64,000 nucleotides of DNA, taken from NCBI GenBank assembly GCA_023205875.1, contig CP060760.1, forward strand, positions 186,001 through 250,000, in the 5' to 3' direction. This stretch comes from Chloropicon primus (taxonomy: Eukaryota; Chlorophyta; Chloropicophyceae; Chloropicales; Chloropicaceae). Under the pieces are notes generated by a model. It saw nothing but the letters and a program-made list of their open reading frames with translations. It was not told the origin of the DNA and ran no database searches. The first letter of the stretch is position 1. Every line of letters starts with the position of its first letter. This document shows, in pieces, positions 28,008 through 36,768 of the stretch. The position numbers and the translations under genes were made by a program.

Positions 28008-28484
28008 TCATCCCCAAGCCGGCGTCGTCGAATAATTTACAATAAGCTTGCCGTCCACGTTGTATGCCTGGAAGGGGCGTGAGAGGGAAAAGAAGCCGCT
28101 TAGCAAGAAGGAAGAAATCAATCGTTTCTTGTCGCTCCATACCCAGGCAGCGGTCTGTGCGTTGTCTCACCTCGTGCAGCGTTCCTATGAGCTCGTCCAA
28201 ACTCGGGGAGAAGGAGCTATTGAGGTACAAAAACTGGGGGCGAAAGCGAGCGGCGTGGAAAAGCAACAAGAGTCAGTCCGGTTGGCATCTTCGCGGGTGC
28301 GGAAAGGTCAAAGAGGGGCCCTGCTTACCACGCTGTCTATCTTCAAGTTCTTCCTGAGGAACTCGGATATGAACACAAAACTCTCGCTCTTGAGGACTTT
28401 GAACTTGGACTGCTTCAAGATCGGAGCATCCCCTGTCGCCTTGAGCAAGACGACCACCTTCTCAGGCGGCGCCGGGCTGTCCAT
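28008..28484 (-). CDS. ATG12: ATG12, ubiquitin-like autophagy modifier, three exons
   Basis: Exons 28484-28329, 28233-28171 and 28067-28008 join in phase 0 across introns of 95 and 103 bases (GTAAGC and GTGAGA donors, CCCCCAG and TTCCAG acceptors), giving only 92 residues. Diagnostic segments: VVVLLKATGDAPILKQSKFK (exon 1), LYLNSSFSPSLDELIGTLHE (exon 2), and AYNVDGKLIVNYSTTPAWG (exon 3). The C-terminal Gly is the residue activated by ATG7 and ATG10 and joined to ATG5; the conjugate promotes ATG8 lipidation during autophagosome growth. No single exon is long enough to stand out as an ORF. The gene is convergent with M23, 85 bases apart. Confidence 0.93.
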
Positions 28485-28991
28485 GCCGGGCTTTTACTCT
28501 CCCCGGCCCTGCACTGGGACACACATCAACAACATCATCATCATCATTTTGGCATCAACGAAGCAAAAAAACAATTTCAGTCTCCACCCCTGGACGAAAT
28601 CTTTCAAGCGAGGGGTCGAACGAAAGATCACAGGACGACCAAGATTCCTTCACCCCTTCCCCTCCTCGCCAACCTCGCCAACCTCGCCAACCTCGTCCCC
28701 AACTCACCTTGTCCCTGGCTCGTGAAACAAGGCAAAGCACAACGTTTCAGTTTTCTCCTCCAATCCTCCCCCGCGGACGACATCTTTCAAGCGAGAGCTC
28801 AAACGAAAGATCACGAGATGAAGATTCCGGTTTTTCATCCCTGCCCTCCCCCCTTCCCTCCGTCCCCGCCTCCTCCTCGCTTCAAACACTCACCTCTCTG
28901 CGGTGTCCTCGACCTGCTGCTTTTCAGGGTTTTTCATAATTCGATCGATCGTGGCGAGAGAGAGAGAGACAGAGAGAGAGAGAGAGAAGCG
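28485..28991. promoter_or_regulatory. Divergent promoter between ATG12 and proteasome alpha-4
   Basis: Two diverged modules pointing to ATG12 (minus strand) carry CTTTCAAGCGAG at 28601 and 28784, 183 bases apart, each followed by (G/A)AACGAAAGATCAC and an AAGATTCC block. A CCAACCTCG triplication (28676-28696) lies between them. On the PSMA4 side is a (GA)n leader (about 28962-28986). No coding region is seen. Confidence 0.6.
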
Positions 28992-30189
28992 ATGGCGAGG
29001 CGCTATGATTCCAGGACGACAATCTTCAGCCCGGAGGGAAGGCTTTACCAGGTCAGTCCACCTTCTCTTCCTTTCTTCCCAACACCGGTTTCCTCGTTCT
29101 TGACGAGGACGAGGACGATGGCATGAAGAAGAACGGAGAGAGGGTCTCCGGCGAGAGGGTGATCTATGATCTATTCCTTCGCCGAAAGGTGGAGTTGGCA
29201 TCCGTTACGAGTGACGACGATGTCGATGGTGATGTTCGTTGCCTCTCGTCCGAGTGACGGAAGCTTGTCACGTCTTCTTCTTCTTCTTCTTCATCCCTTC
29301 GACGTGATCACGAGGAGGCAGGGGCATGATGTTGTTTTTGTTTTTGTTTTTGTTTCGTTTTGGCTGACACTGTGGTGGTGCGTTGGTCTCGGCATCCGGC
29401 CCCTTCCGTCGCGCTTGCGTTTCTTTCTCTTGTTGTTTTGTTTCATCTTCTCTCTCTCTCTTGTTCGTTCGTTCGTTCGTTCAGGTCGAGTACGCCATGG
29501 AGTCGATCTCGAACTCTGGTTCGGCGATAGGTATCCTCTGCAAGGAGGGAATCGTCCTGGCGACGGAGAAGAAGGTGATATCGAAGCTTCTTGACACGGG
29601 TGCTGTGGGTTGCAGGAGGGAGAAGATGTACAAGCTGGATGATCACATCGCTGTGGCGGTCGCGGGCCTCACCGCGGACGCGAACATCCTCATAAACAAG
29701 GCCAGGCTGAGCGCCCAGCAGTACCTCTTCACGTACCAGGAGAGCATGCCTGTGGAGCAGCTCGTGAGGAGGCTGTGCGACGTCAAGCAGGGCTACACTC
29801 AGTTCGGGGGCATGCGCCCCTTCGGGGTCTCCTTCCTGTACGCCGGCTGGGACGAGGAGAGCGGGTACCAGCTCTACCACTCCGATCCCAGTGGGAACTA
29901 CGCGGGGTGGAAGGCCCACGCCATTGGGGCCAACAACCAGCAGGCCCAGAACATTCTGAACCAGGAGTACAAGGAAGATTTCACATTCAGGGATGCCATG
30001 AAGCTCGCTCTCAAGGTCTTGAGCAAGACGATGGACAGCACCTCCCTCACCTCGGACAAGGTGGAGATGTCCACCGTCAAGTACGACGAGGGCGCGTCCC
30101 AAGTCGTCTTCTCGTACGTGAGCGAGGAGGAGCTCGATCCATTGACGGCGGAGGTCAACGAGGAAGGCAAGGCTGCGAAAACAGATTGA
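28992..30189 (+). CDS. PSMA4: 20S proteasome subunit alpha type-4 (PSMA4), two exons
   Basis: Exon 1 (28992-29051) encodes 20 residues, ARRYDSRTTIFSPEGRLYQ after Met, the conserved alpha-subunit N-terminus that gates the pore. Exon 2 (29485-30189) continues VEYAMESISNSGSAIGIL. The total of 254 residues is usual for the family. KLDDHIAVAVAGLTADANIL and RPFGVSFLYAGWD identify alpha-4 (yeast Pre9). The 433-base intron is several times longer than the others in the window (76-176 bases) and ends in a GTTC repeat before the CAG acceptor. The subunit is part of the outer ring of the 20S core. The gene is convergent with the four-span duplicate protein gene. Confidence 0.96.
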
Positions 30190-30351
30190 TTGATGATAAA
30201 TTAAGATCACCCCCGCGATGGTCGTGGGCGGGGCGGGGCGCGTGTTTTTGTATTGTAATATTTCTGGTGAACCGACGACGAACGAACGAACGGCGAACGC
30301 GCCGCTTTCGTGGCCTCTCTCTTCCCCTCTCCTCTCCTAAACTAACTTCGC

Positions 30352-31701
30352 TCAAAGCTTGCTGCTGTGGACCTCAATCTTCTTGAGGATAATGGTCTTC
30401 TTCTTGTGGTAGATCTCCAGGCAGGTCGCGAAGGAAGCCGCCGCGGACACGACCATCAGGACTCCGAAGAGAATGGAAGCCGATCCAAGAAGGAAGAGGT
30501 TGTCCGCAACCTCGTTCCTAAAGTGCTTCTCGTTCACGCCCGTGTAGTCGTGGGCAATCTTCCTCCAGTGCTTGTGTACAAGGTCGCTCACCACGTGGGG
30601 GTAAGCGATGACGAAGACTCCGACCACCGAGACGAAGAGGGATAAAATACACATCAGGAAGAGGTGGAGCCCCATGGCGAGGAGAGACTGCGCCCGCACG
30701 CCGTAGATCCCCAGGGAGGACAGCAGGATGATGGCCACCCCCGACACGGCCGTTACTCCCGGTGCCCACTGCCCGCCAATGTTCTTCGCCCCGTAGTACA
30801 CGCTGAGGCTGACGAGAACGAGGCCGGAAAAGATGGCGGACACCGAGCAGCTCACCATGACTTTCCTGAGCGTGAAGTAGTGCCCCATCGTCCTGGAGGA
30901 CGCCCAAAGGCCCAGCGTCATCGTCACCGAGGCCACGAGGCAGAACGCCCCCGAGATGATCAAGTTCGAGTTGTCCTCGATCTGAGCGAGGACGTCCTTC
31001 TTCGTCCCGGGGACCAGGGGCCTGATGCTCCTCCAGTGGCTGTCGACCTCCCTCTCCAGGAACCGCTGCGTCTCGTTCTGGTACTGGAAGCACATGACCG
31101 CCCCCCAAATCAGGACGCAGACGAACACGAGGACGGTGCTAAAGTAACCGAAGAGGATCTCCTTCCCGACCCTCCTCGACGGGCACATGGACCCGAACGA
31201 GCCGCAGAGGGACAGGACCAGCAGGGCCACCCCGAGCGCGATGACCAGCTGGTAAGGCTTCAGGACGTTCCTGATGTACCCGTGCTGGATGTACTCCGTG
31301 GCGTCCGCCAGGGTGACCTCCCCCAGCTCCAGTATCTCCTCCCCCACCGCCGCGAACGCCTCCTGGGGCGAGGACAAGTCGATCGCCGTGCGGTTCGACG
31401 CCCCGTAGTAGATCAGGAGGACCGCGAACACGAGGGAGAGGACGTTCGAGAACACGAGAACCCCCCTGGCGAACTTGATCCTCTGCCGGCTCCTCATCGA
31501 GTCGATGTGCTCCTGGAGCTCCTTGATGGAGGGGGTCTGCTCGAGGTCGTCGTCGTCCAGGTCTTCGACGGAGGAGGGCGCAGTCATCGAGGACAGCGGG
31601 GAGAGACCCGAGACCCCTGACGACGACGGTGGAGGCGGAGGGGGATGGGCCGCCTCCTCGTCGCGCCTCCAGTCCTCCGGGGTCGTGGCCACGTTTCCCA
31701 T
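30352..31701 (-). CDS. Eight-span membrane protein with duplicated tetraspanin-like halves
   Basis: 449 residues from the ATG at 31701. MGNVATT at the N-terminus fits N-myristoylation. About 70 residues of Pro/Ser/Asp-rich cytosolic region precede eight hydrophobic segments in two sets of four; the first segment of each half ends alike (IYYGASN and VYYGAKN), and each half has its long loop between segments three and four, as in tetraspanins. The Cys-Cys-Gly loop motif of true tetraspanins is absent. The short C-terminal tail is Lys-rich (HKKKTIILKKIEV). The function is unknown; a membrane scaffold is the obvious guess. The promoter side contains a (TC)n run and CGTTACG. Confidence 0.78.
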   Translation of the reverse strand: MGNVATTPEDWRRDEEAAHPPPPPPSSSGVSGLSPLSSMTAPSSVEDLDDDDLEQTPSIKELQEHIDSMRSRQRIKFARGVLVFSNVLSLVFAVLLIYYGASNRTAIDLSSPQEAFAAVGEEILELGEVTLADATEYIQHGYIRNVLKPYQLVIALGVALLVLSLCGSFGSMCPSRRVGKEILFGYFSTVLVFVCVLIWGAVMCFQYQNETQRFLEREVDSHWRSIRPLVPGTKKDVLAQIEDNSNLIISGAFCLVASVTMTLGLWASSRTMGHYFTLRKVMVSCSVSAIFSGLVLVSLSVYYGAKNIGGQWAPGVTAVSGVAIILLSSLGIYGVRAQSLLAMGLHLFLMCILSLFVSVVGVFVIAYPHVVSDLVHKHWRKIAHDYTGVNEKHFRNEVADNLFLLGSASILFGVLMVVSAAASFATCLEIYHKKKTIILKKIEVHSSKL

Positions 31702-32058
31702 GTTGTGATGTGTTTTGCAGATGGAGATCGTCTCTCTCGTCTCTCGTCCCTCTCGTCTCTCTCTCTCTCTCTCTCTCTCTCTCCTGACGCCGCCGCCGCG
31801 GTGTGCGTGAGTAATGCGTGCGTTGCGTGCGTGCGGCGCTCCACCGCAGCCTCCCGTTTGTTCTTTGCCGGGCTAGACGACCGACTTCTCGGGCGTTACG
31901 TTCGCCGCCTCGCCCGTTACCCCCGAGGAGGGGAAAATTTTTTTCCCTGCTCATCATCGAAGTCATCGCCAAGAATAGCCCCGAGGTGGTCTCGGGAGGG
32001 GATCGCGCGACATTAAAGTGAACACGCGCTGCGGCAACCCCATCACCTAACTCATACG
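31702..32058. promoter_or_regulatory. Divergent promoter between eight-span protein and small secreted protein
   Basis: The region holds a (TC)n microsatellite (about 31755-31783), one CGTTACG (31894) and one CGTTAC (31914). No module pair and no open reading frame are recognised. Confidence 0.3.
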
Positions 32059-32358
32059 ATGTTTTCTTCTTCTTCCAGCAAGACCGTTCTTCCCCTCGTC
32101 GTCGCTGCAGCCCTCGCTGCTGCTGCGGTAGTCGTCGAGGCGTCCACGACGAGGAACCTGTTGATGATGCCCCAACCCGGTGCACTCGCCGGGGCAGTGG
32201 GGGGCGCTCTTGGACAGGCACAAGCGGCTGTCGGGGGGGTCGCCGCAGCCCTCCCTGGAATCGCACAGCAGGGAGCAGCAGTCACCGCAGGGATCCTGAA
32301 CGGCATCATGGAGTTCGGGCGCTCGCAGTACGAGCCCATGCTGGGCATGACGGTCTGA
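32059..32358 (+). CDS. Small secreted Ala/Gly-rich protein
   Basis: 99 residues from the ATG at 32059. A strong signal peptide (TVLPLVVAAALAAAAVVVEA) precedes about 70 residues rich in Ala, Gly and Gln (LAGAVGGALGQAQAAVGGVA), with no cysteine, ending GRSQYEPMLGMTV. The Gly/Ala heptad-like spacing suggests a glycine-zipper or amphipathic helix that could insert in or coat membranes. Nothing is recognised by family. The gene is convergent with GPKOW, about 100 bases between stops. Confidence 0.6.
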   Translation: MFSSSSSKTVLPLVVAAALAAAAVVVEASTTRNLLMMPQPGALAGAVGGALGQAQAAVGGVAAALPGIAQQGAAVTAGILNGIMEFGRSQYEPMLGMTV

Positions 32359-32460
32359 GCGTTCTCCTGACAGCATTAATTTCTGTTCGAAACCTTTCAA
32401 TGATAACTTATTCCGACGAAGCAACGCAACAAGTCCTGCTCCTCCTCCCCCGACCCTCTC

Positions 32461-33981
32461 TCAAGCTCCTGCTCCTGCTGCTGGGACCAGGTCCTCCTCC
32501 TCCTGCCCGGTATATTCGCAGACGTCGTCCAGGCTCAATTCCGCGATGGACAGGTCCTGCAGGAAGTGCACGGTGGCCTTCCCTCGGCTCGTCATACGCT
32601 TGACGAGGGTGCAGACCCTGCCCCTCGAGCCGCCCTTGACCACGAGGAGCTTGGTGCCCTTGGCCTTGGGCACGACGGTCTCCAAGCAGGACTGGGAGAC
32701 CCCGTTCATTCTCTTGCCGTCCTCGTCGAGGACGACGTCGCACCGGTGGGGCTCCACCACGTCCACCACGACGGCTTTCTTCAAGTACGCCTTCCCCGTG
32801 CCCAGGTGCTTGTCCACCACCCGCACCCTCAGGCCGCTGTGAAGCCAAGGCGGGGACCTCCCTCCGCTTCGCCGAGGAGGCTTTCCCTTCTTGTCCTTGT
32901 CCCCTTTGCTTGGGGATCGTCCGGGCTCCGCGAGCTCCTTGCACCGCACTTCCACGACCTCCTCGCTGGCCACGAGCCTCACGCTCGCGTACGCGCTCCT
33001 GCCCCTCTCCCTCGGCAGGAGCCTCAGCACGACGCACTGGAGGCCCTCGTGCTTTCCGCCCACGACCGCCATGCGCTTCCCCTCCTGCACCCCCGGGCCC
33101 TTATACTCCACCATCTTCTCGTCCAAGTGCCTGGTGTGCCTCACCCTGCCGGCGTCCCCCGCCGCCGCCAGGAGGACCTTGCTCCTCTTCGACTTGTCCT
33201 CCCCCGGCTTGTTGATCCAGTTCGGCTTGCTCGTGGGCTCCTTGGGCCGCGCCCCGAGTCCCAAGCGGTCCGGGCGCGACAGGAACTCCACGACTTTGAC
33301 GTCCTCCTTGGCGTTCCGGCCCACCCCCTTGCCTTCCCTCCAGCCCATGCCCCGCATCATCGCCTTGCCGAACTCCTCGACGGGCATCGCCACGTAACGC
33401 TCGCTGTCCGCCCCAAGCTCCTCGGGAAGGTCCCTCACGTCGTTCCTGAACGCCTGCTCCTCGCTCAAGTGGCTGGCCCTTCCGCCTCGACTCCGAGCCA
33501 CCTGGGAGGACGCGGGCCGCTCCCCGCCCGAGTCTTCCCTCCTCCGCCGTACCTCGAGGCCGTACACCTTCCCGGACCCCCCCTCCTCCCCCTCCTCCCC
33601 CCCTGCTCCTGCCTCCTCCTCCTTGCAGAACTTGTTGGCCATGGAAGCTTTGCCCTCTTCGCCGGTCGCCCCGCGTCGCACGAGGTCGTCCACCTCATCC
33701 GCCGCGCTCTCAGGGAGGTACCTCTCCGCGTTGAACCGCCTGTCGCCCTGGCCAGGGACGAACGTGTCCTCCTGCTTCGGTATCACGAACACCTTCGCCT
33801 TGCCTGCAGGACGCTTGGACGTGGAGGGATGGGCATCATCACCGTCGTCGCCGCCGTTGTCGAAGCCGAGGAGGTTCGTGGCTTTCCTCTTGGCCTCGCC
33901 CTGGTCGTGGTCGCCGCCGGAGCTCCCCCTCTTCTTGCCTCGTCCCTTGAGGGCGAAGCTGTTGAACGAGGAGGTCGCCAT
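32461..33981 (-). CDS. GPKOW/MOS2-like spliceosome protein (G-patch, KOW)
   Basis: 506 residues from the ATG at 33981. The N-terminus FNSFALKGRGKKRG is the conserved FxF start of the Spp2/GPKOW family. A G-patch follows (GKAMMRGMGWREGKGVGRNA) with the adjacent DVKVVEFLSRPDRLGLGA. Two KOW-type segments come later (GKRMAVVGGKHEGLQCVVL; GTKLLVVKGGSRGRVCTL), and between them a WLHSGLRVRVVDKHLGTGKA block. In plants MOS2 is a nuclear RNA-binding protein needed for splicing and miRNA processing; in yeast Spp2 activates the Prp2 helicase. CWC25, a step-one splicing factor acting just after Prp2, is encoded 6 kb away. Confidence 0.92.
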   Translation of the reverse strand: MATSSFNSFALKGRGKKRGSSGGDHDQGEAKRKATNLLGFDNGGDDGDDAHPSTSKRPAGKAKVFVIPKQEDTFVPGQGDRRFNAERYLPESAADEVDDLVRRGATGEEGKASMANKFCKEEEAGAGGEEGEEGGSGKVYGLEVRRRREDSGGERPASSQVARSRGGRASHLSEEQAFRNDVRDLPEELGADSERYVAMPVEEFGKAMMRGMGWREGKGVGRNAKEDVKVVEFLSRPDRLGLGARPKEPTSKPNWINKPGEDKSKRSKVLLAAAGDAGRVRHTRHLDEKMVEYKGPGVQEGKRMAVVGGKHEGLQCVVLRLLPRERGRSAYASVRLVASEEVVEVRCKELAEPGRSPSKGDKDKKGKPPRRSGGRSPPWLHSGLRVRVVDKHLGTGKAYLKKAVVVDVVEPHRCDVVLDEDGKRMNGVSQSCLETVVPKAKGTKLLVVKGGSRGRVCTLVKRMTSRGKATVHFLQDLSIAELSLDDVCEYTGQEEEDLVPAAGAGA

Positions 33982-34218
33982 AGGATGATTGATCTCCTCT
34001 GCTCTGCTCTGCTGCTCTGGACGGAGGGCCCAGTCCCTGGAGGACTCTCTGTGATTGATGGTGAAGAGTGTGTGTGTGGGTGGGGGGGCAAAGGGAGGGG
34101 GCTGGATGCGGAGTCTCGGTGCCTCCCTGTTTCGCTTTTTTGAAAAGGGAATGGAAGGATTGGAGGGACGAAGAGGCTCTGCTCTGTGGAGGATCGATCG
34201 ACCTGAGATTCTCCCTTA

Positions 34219-35946
34219 CTACACCATGATATTGTTAAGCTGGTCGTTGACGATGGAGGCAATGCTGTCCGCCAGCTCGTGAAGCCTCTTGCTCTCCTTT
34301 GGCCTCGAGTCCTGGCTCATAACCTTCATCTTGGCCGCCACAAAGTTGTGGGAGAGGATGAGATTCCCCAAAGCGCTGCAAGTCTCCAGGCACTCGTTGA
34401 TCTGATTCGTGAGGGCCGCGCGGTCTTCCTCCGCCAGAGGGGGCTCCCCCCTCCTCTCCCGTCGCGCCAGGTAGATTTTCGTGCCCAGCCGCGCAACGTC
34501 CCAGCGGCCACCCTCCTCTTCCTTGTCCCCCTCCGCCACGAGCTCCTCCCTCAGAAGGCCTTCTGGGAAGACCATGGAGGAGTCGATCAGGCGGATTTCC
34601 ACTCGGTTTGCCGATCCCCCGACCCCGCCAAGCTTCAGGCCCATCTCGAAGCTCTCGGACAGACTCCTCTGCGCCCTCCACCTGCCCTTGCCCTCCCTGT
34701 CGCCGCCGAACGAGCTGTCCATGGCGGCCAAGGCAGCCGCGTACCCCCCCTGGCTCGCCGCCGGCTTCCCCCCGCCACCCCACTCCCCCTCCTCCTCGGG
34801 GACTCGAACGAAAGTCCCGCCATAGCCCCCCCCTTCGTCCTCGCTTATCGTATCGTGGATCACGAGGCTTCCGCTGGACTCCAAAGTCGCTCCCGGTTCC
34901 GCGGGCCTGCTCCTGTTCCAAGAGAACGCGCCGCCGGCGTCATCCTTCTCGACCGTCGAGCCCAAAGGGGCGTGCAAGGCGTACAGGGCGTCCAAGTTCT
35001 CCCGCACGAGCTCCCGGACCTCGTCCTTCCTGTCACAGTCCCCGCTGAAGAACTCGTGGCTGCTCACCTGGTCCGCCTTGGGTCTCATCCTCGCCTCCTT
35101 GAGCAGGCACCTCCGGACGAAGTCCTGGAAGCCCTTGGACCACTGGGCTTGGTCCTCCAGCCTCGGCGCGGGGTCTTTTGAGATCATGAAGAGGACCCTC
35201 ATGGGGTGCACGAACCACCGAGGCGGGTACTTCTCCGCCATCTCGATGGCGGAGATTCCCAGGGCCCAGATGTCCACCTTCCCGTCGTACCTACTCTCCC
35301 GGATGACCTCCGGGGCCATCCAGTGGGGCGTGCCGATGAACGTGTTCCTCTTGGACATGGTCGTCGTCAGCTGAGCCGCGACCCCAAAGTCCGCGAGCTT
35401 CACCTCCCCGGACTCCGTGAGGAGGATGTTGCTGCACTTGATGTCCCTGTGTATCCTGGATATGCTGTGCAGGTACTCGATCCCCTTGAGGCACTCGGAG
35501 CACACGTACCGGATCAGGCCCTCCGGCAGGGGCTTGTCAGTGACGTTGATGAGGTCGCTGACCGAGCCTCCCGCGCAGTACTCCATCACGATCCACAGGT
35601 GGCGGTCACCCAGCTTGTGGGACGCCTTGTACCTCACGACGTTCGGGTGCTTGCACTCCTGGAGCACGCTTATCTCCCTCTGCACGGCCCTGTACCCCTC
35701 CTCGTCCTGCCGGGGCAGGACTATCCTCTTGGCCGCGACCACCTCCCCCGTGTCCCTGTCTCTGGCCTTGTACACCGAGCCGTAAGACCCCTTCCCGAGC
35801 CTCTCCACGAGCTCCAGGTTCTCCGGACAGTCAGGGGGGCGGTCCACGTCGTCGTCGCCGTCCTGCTGCTGCTTCGACGGCGACGACTTGGACTTGGACG
35901 ACGACGACGTTGATGGTTGTTGTTGTTGTTGTTGTGACGATGACAT
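34219..35946 (-). CDS. STE20/Hippo (MST/SIK1-like) serine/threonine kinase
   Basis: 575 residues from the ATG at 35946. After a Gln/Ser-rich start the kinase domain runs about residues 45-300: GKGSYGSVYKARD (P-loop), VVAAKRI (Lys), HRDIKCSNILL, DFGVAAQLTTTMSKRNTFIG, GTPHWMAPEVI. The GTPHWMAPEVI and FVHPMRVLFMI features place it in the germinal-centre group near MST1/2 and plant SIK1. The C-terminal 270 residues are acidic and Gly/Ser-rich, ending in a helical segment, with no obvious SARAH domain. Plant and algal relatives control cell size, division and cytokinesis. Its promoter (35947-36460) carries two tandem modules. Confidence 0.9.
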   Translation of the reverse strand: MSSSQQQQQQPSTSSSSKSKSSPSKQQQDGDDDVDRPPDCPENLELVERLGKGSYGSVYKARDRDTGEVVAAKRIVLPRQDEEGYRAVQREISVLQECKHPNVVRYKASHKLGDRHLWIVMEYCAGGSVSDLINVTDKPLPEGLIRYVCSECLKGIEYLHSISRIHRDIKCSNILLTESGEVKLADFGVAAQLTTTMSKRNTFIGTPHWMAPEVIRESRYDGKVDIWALGISAIEMAEKYPPRWFVHPMRVLFMISKDPAPRLEDQAQWSKGFQDFVRRCLLKEARMRPKADQVSSHEFFSGDCDRKDEVRELVRENLDALYALHAPLGSTVEKDDAGGAFSWNRSRPAEPGATLESSGSLVIHDTISEDEGGGYGGTFVRVPEEEGEWGGGGKPAASQGGYAAALAAMDSSFGGDREGKGRWRAQRSLSESFEMGLKLGGVGGSANRVEIRLIDSSMVFPEGLLREELVAEGDKEEEGGRWDVARLGTKIYLARRERRGEPPLAEEDRAALTNQINECLETCSALGNLILSHNFVAAKMKVMSQDSRPKESKRLHELADSIASIVNDQLNNIMV

Positions 35947-36460
35947 CGTGTTGTCGCTGTGCTGCTAATCTGGGCGTCCGCGTGCGGGGCTCAGAGCTGA
36001 GACGAGGGTTCCTCAAGTGCCGCAATCAATCCTGGTTCCGCGCGTCATCCACACCTCGACACCACCTGGGTGATGATGTTTGTCGTCATCCCCCCGAGGA
36101 CAGAAGCAGAAGCAGAGGGAGGAGGTGTGACGGTCGAAAGATCTCGAGAAGTAGCTTCGGATACCACGAACCAAACCTCCCCTCTTCCGCCCCTCAGTCG
36201 ACCTCAAACCACCCAAGGCCTCGGCAAGTCCCCCCTCCTCGATGATGATGCCAACTTCGATCCCTCTATTCGAGCGCCAAATCCCTCGATGGACACGTCG
36301 TTCGAAAGATCTCGAGACGTATCTTCGGATCACACGAACCAAACCTCCCCTCCCCGCCTCTTCCTCCCCTCAGTCGACCTCAAACCACTACGACCCTCCC
36401 CCTTCCTCGCCCCTTCGGAGAAAAACCAAAACCCCGAAACCCTAAACGCGTAAACCCTAA
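35947..36460 (-). promoter_or_regulatory. Promoter of the STE20 kinase with two tandem modules
   Basis: Two copies of a sequence containing TCGAAAGATCTCGAG followed by CTTCGGAT and CACGAACCAAACCTCCCC start at 36135 and 36303, 168 bases apart. On the minus strand they read toward the kinase start. No coding region is present. Confidence 0.6.
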
Positions 36461-36461
36461 A
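36437..36461 (+). promoter_or_regulatory. Pair of telo-box (AAACCCTAA) elements
   Basis: AAACCCTAAAC (36437-36447) and AAACCCTAAA (36452-36461) lie 15 bases apart. In plants this interstitial telomere-like motif is a known cis-element of promoters of translation and ribosomal genes. It lies between the STE20 kinase and eIF4A, and eIF4A is the gene expected to use it. Two copies are far too few for a telomere. Confidence 0.6.
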
Positions 36462-36768
36462 TGTACATTTCGGATGTACCCCTTTCCTTACACCTTTTCC
36501 TCACCCGTGTCTCCAAAAATCCCGCGTTTGTGTCGAAAAAATGCGGCGCGAGTAGGAATTCCATGTTAAGTCTGTTGTTTTGTTTTTCTTTTCTCGTGAA
36601 GGGTTCATTGTGTGGTGTTTTCTACTCTCTTGACGCCCCCCCGTGTTGTTGGTGAGATCCTGAAGGCCAAGCACTATTTTCGCCGCCATCAGAAGAAGAG
36701 AACAGCGCGCGCACAACACCACGAGAGAGACAGAGAGACAGAGACAGACGACAGAGAGAGAGAGAGAG

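Noticed and set aside
28555-28990. Small open frames in the ATG12/proteasome promoter
   Set aside because: Low-complexity Arg/Ser/Pro products overlapping the promoter modules; no conserved features.
36437-36461. Interstitial telomere or chromosome end
   Set aside because: Only two AAACCCTAA units separated by other bases, in a gene-rich region; fits a telo-box promoter element.
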